DNA of 57,956 bases from an uncultured Bacteroides sp. (GTDB lineage: Bacteria; Bacteroidota; Bacteroidia; Bacteroidales; Bacteroidaceae): assembly GCA_947646015.1 (NCBI GenBank), contig CANSEY010000025.1, positions 1 through 57,956 of the forward strand, in the 5' to 3' direction. Of the stretch, positions 1-7,695 are shown piece after piece. The translations under genes were made by a program, and so were the position numbers. The notes beneath the pieces are model-generated. The model worked only from the letters and a program-made list of their open reading frames with translations. It had not been told where the DNA came from and did no database searches. Positions within the stretch are counted from its first letter, which is position 1; the number at the start of each line of letters is the position of its first letter.

Positions 1-2
1 TT

Positions 3-71
3 CGATTTGCTATAGCGATTCTTTTTTATACGGGTACTTTATCGGGGGCTTACAATACTATTTGCATTTGA
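3..71 (+). CDS. Possible 3' end of a membrane-protein gene (partial)
   Basis: The third frame is open from the window edge and stops with TGA at 69-71. It encodes about 22 residues, hydrophobic at first (RFAIAILFYTGTLSG) and ending in AYNTICI. This would suit the last transmembrane segment of a membrane protein. The terminator at 92-127 lies just beyond the stop. Too little is visible to name a family, and a chance open frame is possible. Confidence 0.3.
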   Translation, partial: RFAIAILFYTGTLSGAYNTICI

Positions 72-91
72 AATAATATTTTTGCATAAAC

Positions 92-127
92 AAAAAAAAG
101 AGCTACTTAATGTAACTCTTTTTTTTT
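92..127. terminator. Bidirectional rho-independent terminator
   Basis: A-rich and T-rich tracts flank a stem (AAAAAGAGYTAC type, about 12 bp with one wobble, loop ATTAA read on the minus strand). It follows the tRNA-Pro gene on the minus strand and could also end a plus-strand gene coming from the left edge. Confidence 0.75.
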
Positions 128-129
128 CG

Positions 130-204
130 TCGGGGTAGCGGGATTCGAACCCACGACCCCCTGCTCCCAAAGCAGGTGCGCTAACCGGACTGCGCTACAC
201 CCCG
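130..204 (-). tRNA. tRNA-Pro (anticodon TGG)
   Basis: Read on the minus strand, the sequence folds as a complete cloverleaf. The acceptor stem CGGGGTG pairs with TACCCCG through a terminal G-T wobble, with discriminator A at 130. The anticodon stem CTGCT/AGCAG carries loop TTTGGGA, so the anticodon is TGG (Pro). The T loop GGTTCGAATCC is canonical. The 3' CCA is not encoded, so it must be added after transcription. A terminator follows directly. Confidence 0.97.
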
Positions 205-239
205 CTACTTTTAAAGGGTTGTTCTTTTCAAAAGCGGTG

Positions 240-247
240 CAAAGATA
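240..247 (-). promoter_or_regulatory. Promoter -7 element for tRNA-Pro
   Basis: The minus strand reads TATCTTTG, a perfect match to the Bacteroides -7 consensus TAnnTTTG, 36 bp upstream of the tRNA 5' end. A TTG lies 19 bp further upstream, at the spacing expected of the -33 element. Confidence 0.6.
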
Positions 248-331
248 GGGAGTATTTTTTAATTATCAATAACTAAATGAATGTTTTTTATTGATTAAAT
301 TACAATCGACTGAAATTCATCTGTTTGCAAG

Positions 332-1087
332 TCAACTTTTTTTCTTGGCAGAAATAAGAAGCATCATTGGACGCCGAAGTTCGTCTTGCATTTCCGGAAT
401 AGTATCCAGCATCATTTCACTCGGTTGGGGCTCTATCAATTCACAAATTTCAAATCCGGTCTGAAGAAGACTATTAATATATGTAGTTAAAGTCTTATGA
501 TACTTCACGACTTCTTCTCCTAAAAAAATAGCAGTACGTTTGCCTTCACTGAAGTAGCGGTCTACAGGCCAGTGAGCACGTTTTCCATCTTGGTCGTAAT
601 ACCAATCCTGATTACCATAGGCTGTGAATATCGGATGCTCTACTGAAAAAACAAAAGAACCTCCTGCTGTGAGGCAGCTGTTGACTTTACGGCATATATT
701 AATAAAAGATTCCAGATAATGAAAGGTCAAGGAACTGATTACGATATCATAAGTATCCGGTTGAAAGTCGAAATCCTCGATTGCCATACATTTATATTCG
801 ATGAGTGGTGAAGAATTTCTTTTTTGAGCTTCTTCCAGCATCTTCCCGGAAATATCAATTCCTGTAACACACTTTGCTCCATGTTCGATGGCATAGATAC
901 AGTGCCAGCCAAATCCGCAGCCTAAGTCCAGTACTCTCTTGTCTGTAAAGTCCGGTAGCATTTTCTGTAATATATGCCATTCTCCGGCACCTTGTAATCC
1001 CTCTACAGAGCGTGACATTTGAGCATATTGGCTGAAGAAGCGGTCGTCGTCATATTTATTTTCTTTCATAACTTCAATGAGGTTCAT
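332..1087 (-). CDS. Class I SAM-dependent methyltransferase
   Basis: This 251-residue protein has a Rossmann-type methyltransferase fold. Motif I is VLDLGCGFG (about residues 52-60), and the acidic end of strand 2 is the D in VTGIDIS. Motif IV/post-I regions are IVISSLTFHYL and the loop before VFSVEHPIF. It resembles the UbiE/COQ5-like Methyltransf_11 group that Bacteroides genomes annotate only as class I methyltransferase, so the substrate cannot be told from sequence. It is a single gene with no obvious partner. The next gene, on the plus strand, is divergent. Confidence 0.85.
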   Translation of the reverse strand: MNLIEVMKENKYDDDRFFSQYAQMSRSVEGLQGAGEWHILQKMLPDFTDKRVLDLGCGFGWHCIYAIEHGAKCVTGIDISGKMLEEAQKRNSSPLIEYKCMAIEDFDFQPDTYDIVISSLTFHYLESFINICRKVNSCLTAGGSFVFSVEHPIFTAYGNQDWYYDQDGKRAHWPVDRYFSEGKRTAIFLGEEVVKYHKTLTTYINSLLQTGFEICELIEPQPSEMMLDTIPEMQDELRRPMMLLISAKKKS

Positions 1088-1216
1088 ATTAGATGGGCAA
1101 ATATATGCATTTATGCGATTATTGGGACGAATTAACTGAAAATAAAATCAGATAGGATGAACCATCTTTTGCTGTTTTCTGTTTTCAAAGTAGAAAACTA
1201 AAAATAAAAAAGCCAT

Positions 1217-1411
1217 ATGAAAACGGAAAAACAAAAAGAAACGAATGAAAAGGAAGTTCATTTGTTAGAACAAAAAGGATATGAAAGAATGGTCAATGAG
1301 ATTGTTCCGGTACAACAAGCGGAAACTTACCGTAAACCGACCCAGAAAGCGGTAAAAGATGCTGTAAAGGAGTTGAATCCTGATACAAATAGTTTGGGTA
1401 GCAGAGGATGA
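1217..1411 (+). CDS. Small hydrophilic protein, 64 aa, unknown function
   Basis: The frame encodes a charged, Lys/Glu/Gln-rich peptide without signal sequence, membrane segment or cysteine. Helical stretches are likely over most of its length. I do not recognise the family. That it is a real gene is supported by the terminator hairpin that begins inside its last codons and by the absence of another gene needing that terminator. No strong ribosome binding site is visible, which is common in Bacteroides. It could be a cytoplasmic small protein; function is not inferable. Confidence 0.55.
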   Translation: MKTEKQKETNEKEVHLLEQKGYERMVNEIVPVQQAETYRKPTQKAVKDAVKELNPDTNSLGSRG

Positions 1412-1430
1412 TTGAGTCCTCTGCTATTTT
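1400..1430 (+). terminator. Rho-independent terminator overlapping a stop codon
   Basis: A perfect 9-bp stem (AGCAGAGGA / TCCTCTGCT) with an 8-nt loop is followed by ATTTT. The TGA stop codon of the 64-aa gene is the first triplet of the loop. Confidence 0.7.
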
Positions 1431-1436
1431 AAGTAG

Positions 1437-1574
1437 ACGATCAGCAGGCTTAATGAATATTCGGGCTATACCGGACTCAGATTAGTCTATTCGTTTAGTG
1501 AAAAAACGATCATTCTGAAAAAAAGAATATTTAAACAGGCAGGAAGGGCTATAATTACATCTGTCATAAGCTAA
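1437..1574 (+). pseudogene. Possible gene remnant (beta-barrel-like C-terminus)
   Basis: A 45-codon open stretch without a start codon ends at TAA 1572-1574. Its translation begins around RLNEYSGYTGLRLVYSF and continues with a basic tail. The segment LRLVYSF resembles the last strand of outer-membrane beta-barrels. This is weak evidence: one short match and no upstream domain. It may be the tail of a deleted gene or chance. Confidence 0.22.
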
Positions 1575-1633
1575 GAATCAATAAACGCCTGCATTTTTAA
1601 ATAGGGAAGTACATAATTTCATTAATTGTCTGA

Positions 1634-1792
1634 TATACTGATCGACTTGAACTGCTCTTTCCCTTGTTGTTGATCATTAAGCTGGATGAATGGCTTAAGG
1701 ATAATCATTATGCTACTTCTTACCTTGCTTATAATTCTAATAAATCAGATGAAAATAAGCACCGAATCGCCTTTTTATCTCTTTCCCATTAA
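1634..1792 (+). pseudogene. Possible gene remnant, unknown family
   Basis: A 52-codon stretch between in-frame stops has no ATG start. The middle reads LDEWLKDNHYATSYLAY and the end is HRIAFLSLSH. Amino-acid composition looks protein-like rather than random AT-rich translation, but I do not recognise the family. Confidence 0.22.
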
Positions 1793-1823
1793 TGAAAAAT
1801 AGGTTCCTCGGTGAGCAAGGTAG

Positions 1824-1842
1824 CGTTGGTTTAAAACCAACG
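1824..1842. repeat. Perfect 19-nt palindrome
   Basis: The sequence CGTTGGTTT-A-AAACCAACG has 9-bp arms around one base. It is flanked by GGTTCCTCGG on the left and CGAGGTGTTCC on the right, which are themselves approximately inverted. It could be a hairpin terminator, a protein-binding dyad, or the end of a lost mobile element. Confidence 0.45.
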
Positions 1843-2043
1843 AGGTGTTCCTTTTAAGCCAATAAGTGTTTTGTACATACGAAAAGATGTATATATTATG
1901 CCGTTTTATGCAATATTAGGCTGCGTTTTCGTATATTATTGCATTTATTTATGCAGTTTATTTTCTGGTTTGTTGCTTTTGGTACAATAATTTTTCGACG
2001 TAATCTTAAGAATAGCACATCAAGATGCAAATATCAAAGGCTC

Positions 2044-3321
2044 TTATTTAGGAAAAGTAAGGATAAAACTGCTTCCTTTACCCACTTCCGACTTAACATT
2101 AATACTTCCTTCATGCAAAGTCATGATTTGCTTGCATAAACTTAATCCGATACCCGAACCGGATGTTTTGGTGGTAAAGAAAGGAACAAATATTTTATCC
2201 AGCACATCGGGCAGAATACCTTCTCCATTATCAGATATCGTTAATGTCGTATTTCCGGCAGAAAGTTTTCTTGCTTTTACCTGAATCTTCTTATCTGATT
2301 TTCGACTGCATGCTTCACGGGCATTTTTCAGCAGATTAATAAGAATCTGTTCTATTTGTGTTCGGTCCACATTTAATTTCAGTTCGGGTGAGGGAACCTC
2401 AAACTGAAACTCTTCTTCCGGAAATAATTTCTTTAAATCCGTGAATAATTCCGCAATAGAAATTTGTGTACGAATAGGAGCAGGGATTCGTGTGAGCCGA
2501 CGATAGTTCTCTACAAATTCCAGTAATCCTTTGCTTCTTCTGTGAATGGTCTGCATGGCTTGCAGCATAACAGAATATTCTTTTTCTCCCAGTTGACTGG
2601 GGATTCCTCTCTCGCTTAATGTTTCCGAAAGAGAAATGATTGGTGTGATAGAGTTCATGATTTCATGAGTCAGCACGCGTATCAGCTTTTGCCAGGCTTC
2701 CATTTCATTGCGTTCCAATACAGAATGAATGTTTTTTAAACTGATTAACTGCTGTTCTCTACCTTGAGTGGCAAATGTAGTGCGTGATATGGCCATTTCC
2801 AGCACAGTGCTATTTTGTTCGATACGGATGACGGGGGTGTCATGGGCAACAGAAGCTTTCAGCAATGTTTCCGGCAATTGTGATATTTGTCCTAAGTGGG
2901 TAACGGCCGCCTGATTCATCCATTCTATATGTCCGGCTTTATCGGCAACAAGCACTGCCGTATCAACTTTGTTCAATAAGTTCTCGTAGTATTGGTGCTT
3001 GATCTCTTCTGCCAGCAATCTTCCCCGAAAATCTTTTAAAGTATCCGAAAGTTCTTCCGCCCATTCATTCATTATTTTGTTATTGAAAGGTGGATGGAAA
3101 GTTTGCATCATGTCATTATAGCGGAGGCCGTCTGTCAATCGTCGCAACAGAGCAATTTGTTTGAACTGCATACGGTAAAGATGTATTCCAATGGTTATCA
3201 GTAATATAAGGCAGATGGTAGTACTGAACCATAACTGCTTTTGAAATAGCAGGTAGCTGCCGATAGAAAACAATACTATCAGTAAAATATGTAAAATTAC
3301 TCTGAATGCAAATCGTTTCAT
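2044..3321 (-). CDS. Sensor histidine kinase (NtrY/AtoS-like)
   Basis: This 425-aa protein has two transmembrane helices at about residues 7-26 and 33-50 with almost no periplasmic loop between them, so the signal is probably sensed in or at the membrane. A linker and PAS-like region (about 105-200) precede the HisKA domain with phospho-acceptor His219 (VLTHEIMNS). The ATPase domain has N-box Asn333, G1 box DNGEGI (364-369), FFTTK, and G2 box GSGIGLSL (388-395), so it should be active. Its start overlaps the stop of the response regulator by ATGA (3318-3321), so the two are translationally coupled and almost certainly form a cognate pair. No terminator is obvious after it. Confidence 0.93.
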   Translation of the reverse strand: MKRFAFRVILHILLIVLFSIGSYLLFQKQLWFSTTICLILLITIGIHLYRMQFKQIALLRRLTDGLRYNDMMQTFHPPFNNKIMNEWAEELSDTLKDFRGRLLAEEIKHQYYENLLNKVDTAVLVADKAGHIEWMNQAAVTHLGQISQLPETLLKASVAHDTPVIRIEQNSTVLEMAISRTTFATQGREQQLISLKNIHSVLERNEMEAWQKLIRVLTHEIMNSITPIISLSETLSERGIPSQLGEKEYSVMLQAMQTIHRRSKGLLEFVENYRRLTRIPAPIRTQISIAELFTDLKKLFPEEEFQFEVPSPELKLNVDRTQIEQILINLLKNAREACSRKSDKKIQVKARKLSAGNTTLTISDNGEGILPDVLDKIFVPFFTTKTSGSGIGLSLCKQIMTLHEGSINVKSEVGKGSSFILTFPK

Positions 3322-4694
3322 AAGCCTAGTTTTTCAAGTTTGCGATATAAGGCAAAGCGGGTAATACCTAAATAGTCAGCAGCACGTGAGATATTCCCTT
3401 CACTAAGTTTCATTGCTTTTTCAATGGTTTGCCGTTCCAGTTGTTCAAGGTTCAAAACAATTTCTTCTTCCTTTTTTTGCTTGGGGGTGACGTGGAACTG
3501 GAAGTTTTCGGGTTTTAATAAAGAACCGTCTCCCAGTATTACGACACGTTCCATTGTATGTTGCAACTCCCGTACATTACCTGGCCACGTATATTTCAGC
3601 AACTTATTTTTGGCTTCCCGTGTCAAGCCACGCATTTCTTTTTTATATTTGCGTGCATAACGGTCCAGAAAATATTCAGCAAGCAGAATGATATCATTCC
3701 CACGTTCGCGGAGCGGGGGGATATGTATTTCAATTGTATTAATACGATATAGTAAGTCCTGACGGAAACTTCCTTCATCCACCATGTGGCGGATATCCGC
3801 ATTCGTTGCGCAAATCAGACGAACATCAATAGGCATGGTCTGTGTGCTTCCTAAACGGCTGATCTGCCGTTTTTCGATCGCAGTGAGCAGCTTCGATTGC
3901 ATGGGAAGCGAAAGATTACCGATTTCATCAAGGAACAAAGTACCATTGGTGGCAACTTCCATCCGTCCGGCTTTTGACTTTTTTGCATCGGTGAATGCTC
4001 CCTTTTCAAAGCCGAACAGTTCACTTTCGAAAAGTTGTTCGGGGATACTTCCCAGGTCGATGGTAACAAAAGGTTTGCCGTATCGGGGGGAGTAGCGGTA
4101 TAGCAGTCGGGCAATCACGTCTTTTCCCGTTCCGTTTTCTCCCAAAATCAGAATGTTGGCATCTGTACTGCTAAGTTTGTTTATGGTTGCAAATACTTCC
4201 TGCATGATCGGAGATTCTCCGATAATATCCCCTTCTGGAGAACTTTGTCCGCTGAGTGCTTCTACTTGCTCTTTTAAGATGTTTACCTCCCGTTGAGATT
4301 GGCGCAGACGCATACCGGAGGTGAGAGTAGCCAGCAATTTTTCCTTCTCCCAAGGTTTGGGGATAAAATCTGTTGCACCGGCTTTAATGGCCCGTACAGC
4401 TTTATCTGTATCCGCATATGCAGTCATGAAGATGACAATAGCTTGCGGATCAATCTGCAAAATCTGCTTCAGACTTTCAAAACCTTCCTGACCGCTAATT
4501 GCATCACGGCTGAAGTTCATATCTAATAAGATAAGATCGGGCTGAAAGGTAGTCATAAAATGCTCAATCCGGTCGGGAGTGGTAGCTACCTTTATCTTTT
4601 CTGTATAAGGTTCGAGTAGTAGATTGAGGGCAAAGAGCACATCTTCGTTATCATCTACAATGAGTATCTTTCCTAGTTTGTTGACTTCATCCAT
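3318..4694 (-). CDS. Sigma-54-dependent response regulator (NtrC family)
   Basis: The 458-aa protein has the standard three domains. The receiver carries Asp14-Asp15, phospho-acceptor Asp58 (LILLDMN) and Lys113. The AAA+ sigma-54-interaction domain has Walker A GENGTGKD (185-192), Walker B LFLDEIGN (253-260) and an arginine-finger region FRQDLLYR. The C-terminal Fis-type helix-turn-helix follows LERQTIEKAM and includes GNISRAADYLGITR. The sigma-54 contact loop reads GAFTDA (232-237) where the textbook motif is GAFTGA. It is the first gene of the leftward two-gene operon and is divergent from the export operon, whose promoter region carries sigma-54 and enhancer-like sites. It is therefore the likely activator of that operon. 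Confidence 0.94.
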   Translation of the reverse strand: MDEVNKLGKILIVDDNEDVLFALNLLLEPYTEKIKVATTPDRIEHFMTTFQPDLILLDMNFSRDAISGQEGFESLKQILQIDPQAIVIFMTAYADTDKAVRAIKAGATDFIPKPWEKEKLLATLTSGMRLRQSQREVNILKEQVEALSGQSSPEGDIIGESPIMQEVFATINKLSSTDANILILGENGTGKDVIARLLYRYSPRYGKPFVTIDLGSIPEQLFESELFGFEKGAFTDAKKSKAGRMEVATNGTLFLDEIGNLSLPMQSKLLTAIEKRQISRLGSTQTMPIDVRLICATNADIRHMVDEGSFRQDLLYRINTIEIHIPPLRERGNDIILLAEYFLDRYARKYKKEMRGLTREAKNKLLKYTWPGNVRELQHTMERVVILGDGSLLKPENFQFHVTPKQKKEEEIVLNLEQLERQTIEKAMKLSEGNISRAADYLGITRFALYRKLEKLGL

Positions 4695-4776
4695 AGGGTA
4701 TGGGGTATATGATTCGTTACTTATCCTAAAGTTTTAATGCAAGGGCAAAGATATGGATAATAATCATGTGTTGTAT

Positions 4777-4811
4777 GTGCGATTGCGCACTAAATTTGTG
4801 CGTATTTGCAC
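4777..4811. promoter_or_regulatory. Tandem dyads, probable enhancer (UAS) for the NtrC-type regulator
   Basis: Two 14-nt dyads, GTGCGATTGCGCAC (4777-4790) and GTGCGTATTTGCAC (4798-4811), share the pattern GTGCGn5GCAC. Their centres are 21 bp apart, two helical turns. They lie about 80-115 bp upstream of the predicted start of the TolC transcript, the usual distance for dimers of a bacterial enhancer-binding protein. They also lie upstream of the regulator gene, so autoregulation is possible. That this regulator binds them is inferred. Confidence 0.65.
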
Positions 4812-4867
4812 GCTGCTTGTAACAGCGTAGTAAATGTAAATAACTGAATTAGAATGAAATATAAGAA

Positions 4868-4882
4868 TGGCACAGGTTTTGA
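4868..4882 (+). promoter_or_regulatory. Sigma-54 (-24/-12) promoter of the export operon
   Basis: The sequence TGGCAC-AGGTT-TTGAA matches TGGCACg-N4-TTGCa, with the exact 10-bp spacing between the GG of the -24 box and the final dinucleotide of the -12 box. The one deviation is GA for GC at -12. The predicted transcript would start near 4893, just upstream of the TolC start at 4909. Confidence 0.7.
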
Positions 4883-4908
4883 ATAGTAAATAACAAATAA
4901 ACCTAAGA

Positions 4909-6381
4909 ATGAATCTGAAAATACTCTATATAACACTCGGAATCCTGTCGACTGAACTGCTGGCTGCTCAAAATCAAACAATGGAGATGTCGTTGGAGCA
5001 GGTGGTGAAAATAGCCCGTCTGGAATCACCCGATGCACGAACTGCACGACATAGCTTTCGTTCCGCTTACTGGAACTACAAATATTATCGGGCTAACTAT
5101 TTGCCATCTTTGAGTTTGTCATCCGATCCTAATCTGAATCGTGCCATCAATAAGATTACAATGGGGGACGGTTCCATTAAGTTTGTCGAGCAAAATCTGT
5201 TGAATACCGATCTGACTTTGAACCTGTCGCAGAATATTCCCTGGACCGGAGGTTCTCTTTTTCTCGAAACATCTGCGCAACGCATGGACTTGTTCAGCGA
5301 ACATAAATACTCATGGCAAACTTCTCCTGTCATGATAGGATATCGCCAGTCGCTTTTTGGTTATAATAGTCTGAAGTGGGATAAACGTATAGAACCGGTA
5401 CGCTATCAGGAAGCCAAGAAAAGTTATGTGGAAACACTGGAACTTGTTTCCGCCAATGCAATTAATAAATTCTTCGCTTTGGCCACCGCTCAAAGTAATT
5501 ACGATATTGCTTCTTTCAATTATGCAAATGCCGATACGCTCTATCGTTACGCTCAGGGGCGTTACAATATAGGCACGATCACAGAGAATGAAATGCTGCA
5601 GTTAGAATTGAATCGTCTGACCGAAGAAACAAATCGTATGAATGCCCGTATAGAAATGGATAATTGCATGCAGGAACTTCGTTCTTATCTGGGCATTCAG
5701 GAAGATCGGGAACTTCGTGTGCGTATCAACTCGCAAGTACCGGATTTCAGTGTCAATCTGGATGAAGCATTGGCATTGGCATACGAAAACAGTCCGGACA
5801 TACAGGCGATGAAACGAAGAAAACTGGAAAGTGAGAGTGCTGTGGCAAGAGCCCGTGCTAATGCGGGACTGAAAGCGGATATTTATCTCCGTTTCGGACT
5901 GACGCAGACTGCCGAAAAGCTGCCGGATGCTTATCGAAATCTGTTAGACCAGCAATATGTAAGTCTGAGTATCGCTCTTCCTATTTTAGATTGGGGAAGA
6001 GGGAAAGGACAAGTGCGGGTAGCCCGTTCCAATCGTGATCTGGTATATACGCAAGTGGAGCAAAATCGGACGGATTTTGAATTGAATGTCCGCAAACTGG
6101 TGAAACAATTTAATCTGCAAACACAACGGGTACATATCGCTGCCCGTACAGATGAAACGGCTCAACGAAGAAATGAAGTTGCCCGCAAACTTTATATACT
6201 GGGAAAATCCACTATCCTTGATCTGAATGCTTCCATTGCCGAGAAAGATAGTGCCCGCCGTAATTACGTATCGGCTTTGTACAATTATTGGAGCTTATAT
6301 TACACACTTCGAAGTATGACACTTTACGATTTTGAACGGAATATGCTATTGACAGAAGATTACAATCTTCTTATAGAATAG
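4909..6381 (+). CDS. TolC-family outer-membrane efflux protein
   Basis: This 490-aa protein starts with a signal peptide (hydrophobic to about residue 20, AAQ cleavage region). It has the two internally related halves of OEP/TolC proteins, with long helical stretches such as ALATAQSNYDIASFNY and LDWGRGKGQVRVARSNRDLV. It should form the outer-membrane exit duct for the tripartite exporter encoded downstream. It is the first gene after the sigma-54-type promoter, and HlyD follows after 49 bp. Confidence 0.92.
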   Translation: MNLKILYITLGILSTELLAAQNQTMEMSLEQVVKIARLESPDARTARHSFRSAYWNYKYYRANYLPSLSLSSDPNLNRAINKITMGDGSIKFVEQNLLNTDLTLNLSQNIPWTGGSLFLETSAQRMDLFSEHKYSWQTSPVMIGYRQSLFGYNSLKWDKRIEPVRYQEAKKSYVETLELVSANAINKFFALATAQSNYDIASFNYANADTLYRYAQGRYNIGTITENEMLQLELNRLTEETNRMNARIEMDNCMQELRSYLGIQEDRELRVRINSQVPDFSVNLDEALALAYENSPDIQAMKRRKLESESAVARARANAGLKADIYLRFGLTQTAEKLPDAYRNLLDQQYVSLSIALPILDWGRGKGQVRVARSNRDLVYTQVEQNRTDFELNVRKLVKQFNLQTQRVHIAARTDETAQRRNEVARKLYILGKSTILDLNASIAEKDSARRNYVSALYNYWSLYYTLRSMTLYDFERNMLLTEDYNLLIE

Positions 6382-6430
6382 CAACTTACTTAGCTTTAAT
6401 AAATAAAAATATAAAATACCTGATAAAGTC

Positions 6431-7681
6431 ATGGATATAAAATTAGAAAAGAAACCTTGGTACATTCGATACAGATACTATCTGATAGGCGGACTTTTGT
6501 TTGCTGCCTTTCTGATTTATGTAATTGTTCTGTCATTAGGCCCCCGAAAATTACGTATTGATGCCGAAAATATTCAGATAGCGGAAGTGAAAGAGGATAA
6601 TTTTATGGAATATGTAGATGTGGAGGGACTGATTCAGCCTATACTGACTATCAAAATCAATACCCGCGAAGCGGGAAGCGTTGAAAGCATCGTTGGTGAG
6701 GAAGGGAGTCTGCTCTATCAGGGGGATACCATTATCGTCCTTTCCAATCCAGACCTGCTTCGCAGCATTGAAGACCAGCGTGACGAATGGGAAAAGCAAA
6801 TGATTACCTATCAGGAACAGGAGATTGAGATGGAACAGAAAAGTCTTAATCTGAAGCAGCAGGCTCTGACGAATAATTATGAACTGGAACGACTGAAAAA
6901 GAGCATTGCCCTTGATCGGGAAGAGTTTCAGATGGGAGTAAAGAGTAAGGCTCAACTACAAGTAGCCGAAGATGAATATAACTACAAACTAAAAAACGCG
7001 GCATTGCAACAAGAAAGCCTGCGACATGATTCGGCTGTTACGATGATTCGTAAAGAACTGATTCGCAATGACCGTGAACGGGAGCGCAAGAAATATGAAC
7101 GTACTCATGAGCGATTGAATAACCTGGTGGTGACGGCTCCTATAAAAGGGCAACTAAGCTTTGTCAGGGTTACTCCGGGGCAGCAGGTTTCTTCCGGCGA
7201 AAGCATTGCCGAAATAAAGGTACTCGATCAGTATAAGATACATACTTCGCTAAGCGAATATTACATTGACAGGATCACTACCGGACTGCCTGCTACCGTC
7301 AATTATCAGGGAAAGAAATATCCGCTGAAAATAACGAAAGTCGTCCCTGAAGTAAAAGACCGTATGTTTGATGTCGATCTTGTCTTTACCGGCGATATGC
7401 CCGATAATGTCAGAGTCGGCAAAAGCTTCCGTGTACAGATTGAATTAGGTCAGCCGGAACGGGCGCTTATTATTCCACGGGGTAATTTCTATCAGTCTAC
7501 AGGAGGACAATGGATTTACAAAGTGAATGCTTCGAAGACAAAAGCAATCCGTGTACCATTAAGTATTGGGCGGCAGAATCCGCAGCAGTATGAAATTACG
7601 GAAGGTTTGCAGACGGGAGATTGGGTAATTACGACAGGATATGATACCTTTGGCGATGCAGAGGAATTGATATTAAAATAA
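6431..7681 (+). CDS. HlyD/MacA-type periplasmic adaptor
   Basis: The 416-aa membrane fusion protein has one N-terminal anchor (about residues 13-33). The first half-lipoyl segment is around VEGLIQPILTIKINTREAG, and a long coiled-coil hairpin follows (about 105-230, rich in Glu, Gln and Lys). The second half-lipoyl region is LVVTAPIKGQLSF, followed by beta-barrel and membrane-proximal domains. It should link the ABC permeases in the inner membrane to the TolC-type duct. The next permease starts 14 bp after its stop. Confidence 0.92.
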   Translation: MDIKLEKKPWYIRYRYYLIGGLLFAAFLIYVIVLSLGPRKLRIDAENIQIAEVKEDNFMEYVDVEGLIQPILTIKINTREAGSVESIVGEEGSLLYQGDTIIVLSNPDLLRSIEDQRDEWEKQMITYQEQEIEMEQKSLNLKQQALTNNYELERLKKSIALDREEFQMGVKSKAQLQVAEDEYNYKLKNAALQQESLRHDSAVTMIRKELIRNDRERERKKYERTHERLNNLVVTAPIKGQLSFVRVTPGQQVSSGESIAEIKVLDQYKIHTSLSEYYIDRITTGLPATVNYQGKKYPLKITKVVPEVKDRMFDVDLVFTGDMPDNVRVGKSFRVQIELGQPERALIIPRGNFYQSTGGQWIYKVNASKTKAIRVPLSIGRQNPQQYEITEGLQTGDWVITTGYDTFGDAEELILK

Positions 7682-7695
7682 AAACACGCAATATT

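Larger units (their letters stand above)
1412..2043. other. 632-bp gene-poor interval with reading-frame relics
   Basis: No intact gene is visible between the small protein and the histidine kinase stop codon. The interval holds two stop-bounded open stretches without start codons (1437-1574 and 1634-1792) and a perfect palindrome at 1824-1842. The rest is AT-rich with no recognisable signal. Confidence 0.5.

Noticed and set aside
130-204. tRNA-Pro as an integration site of a mobile element
   Set aside because: No integrase, no partial repeat of the tRNA 3' end and no mobile-element genes are seen in the window.
1939-2139. 66-codon plus-strand open frame before and into the histidine kinase gene
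   Set aside because: Its second half is antisense to the conserved kinase C-terminus, and there is no ribosome binding site or protein-like signature.
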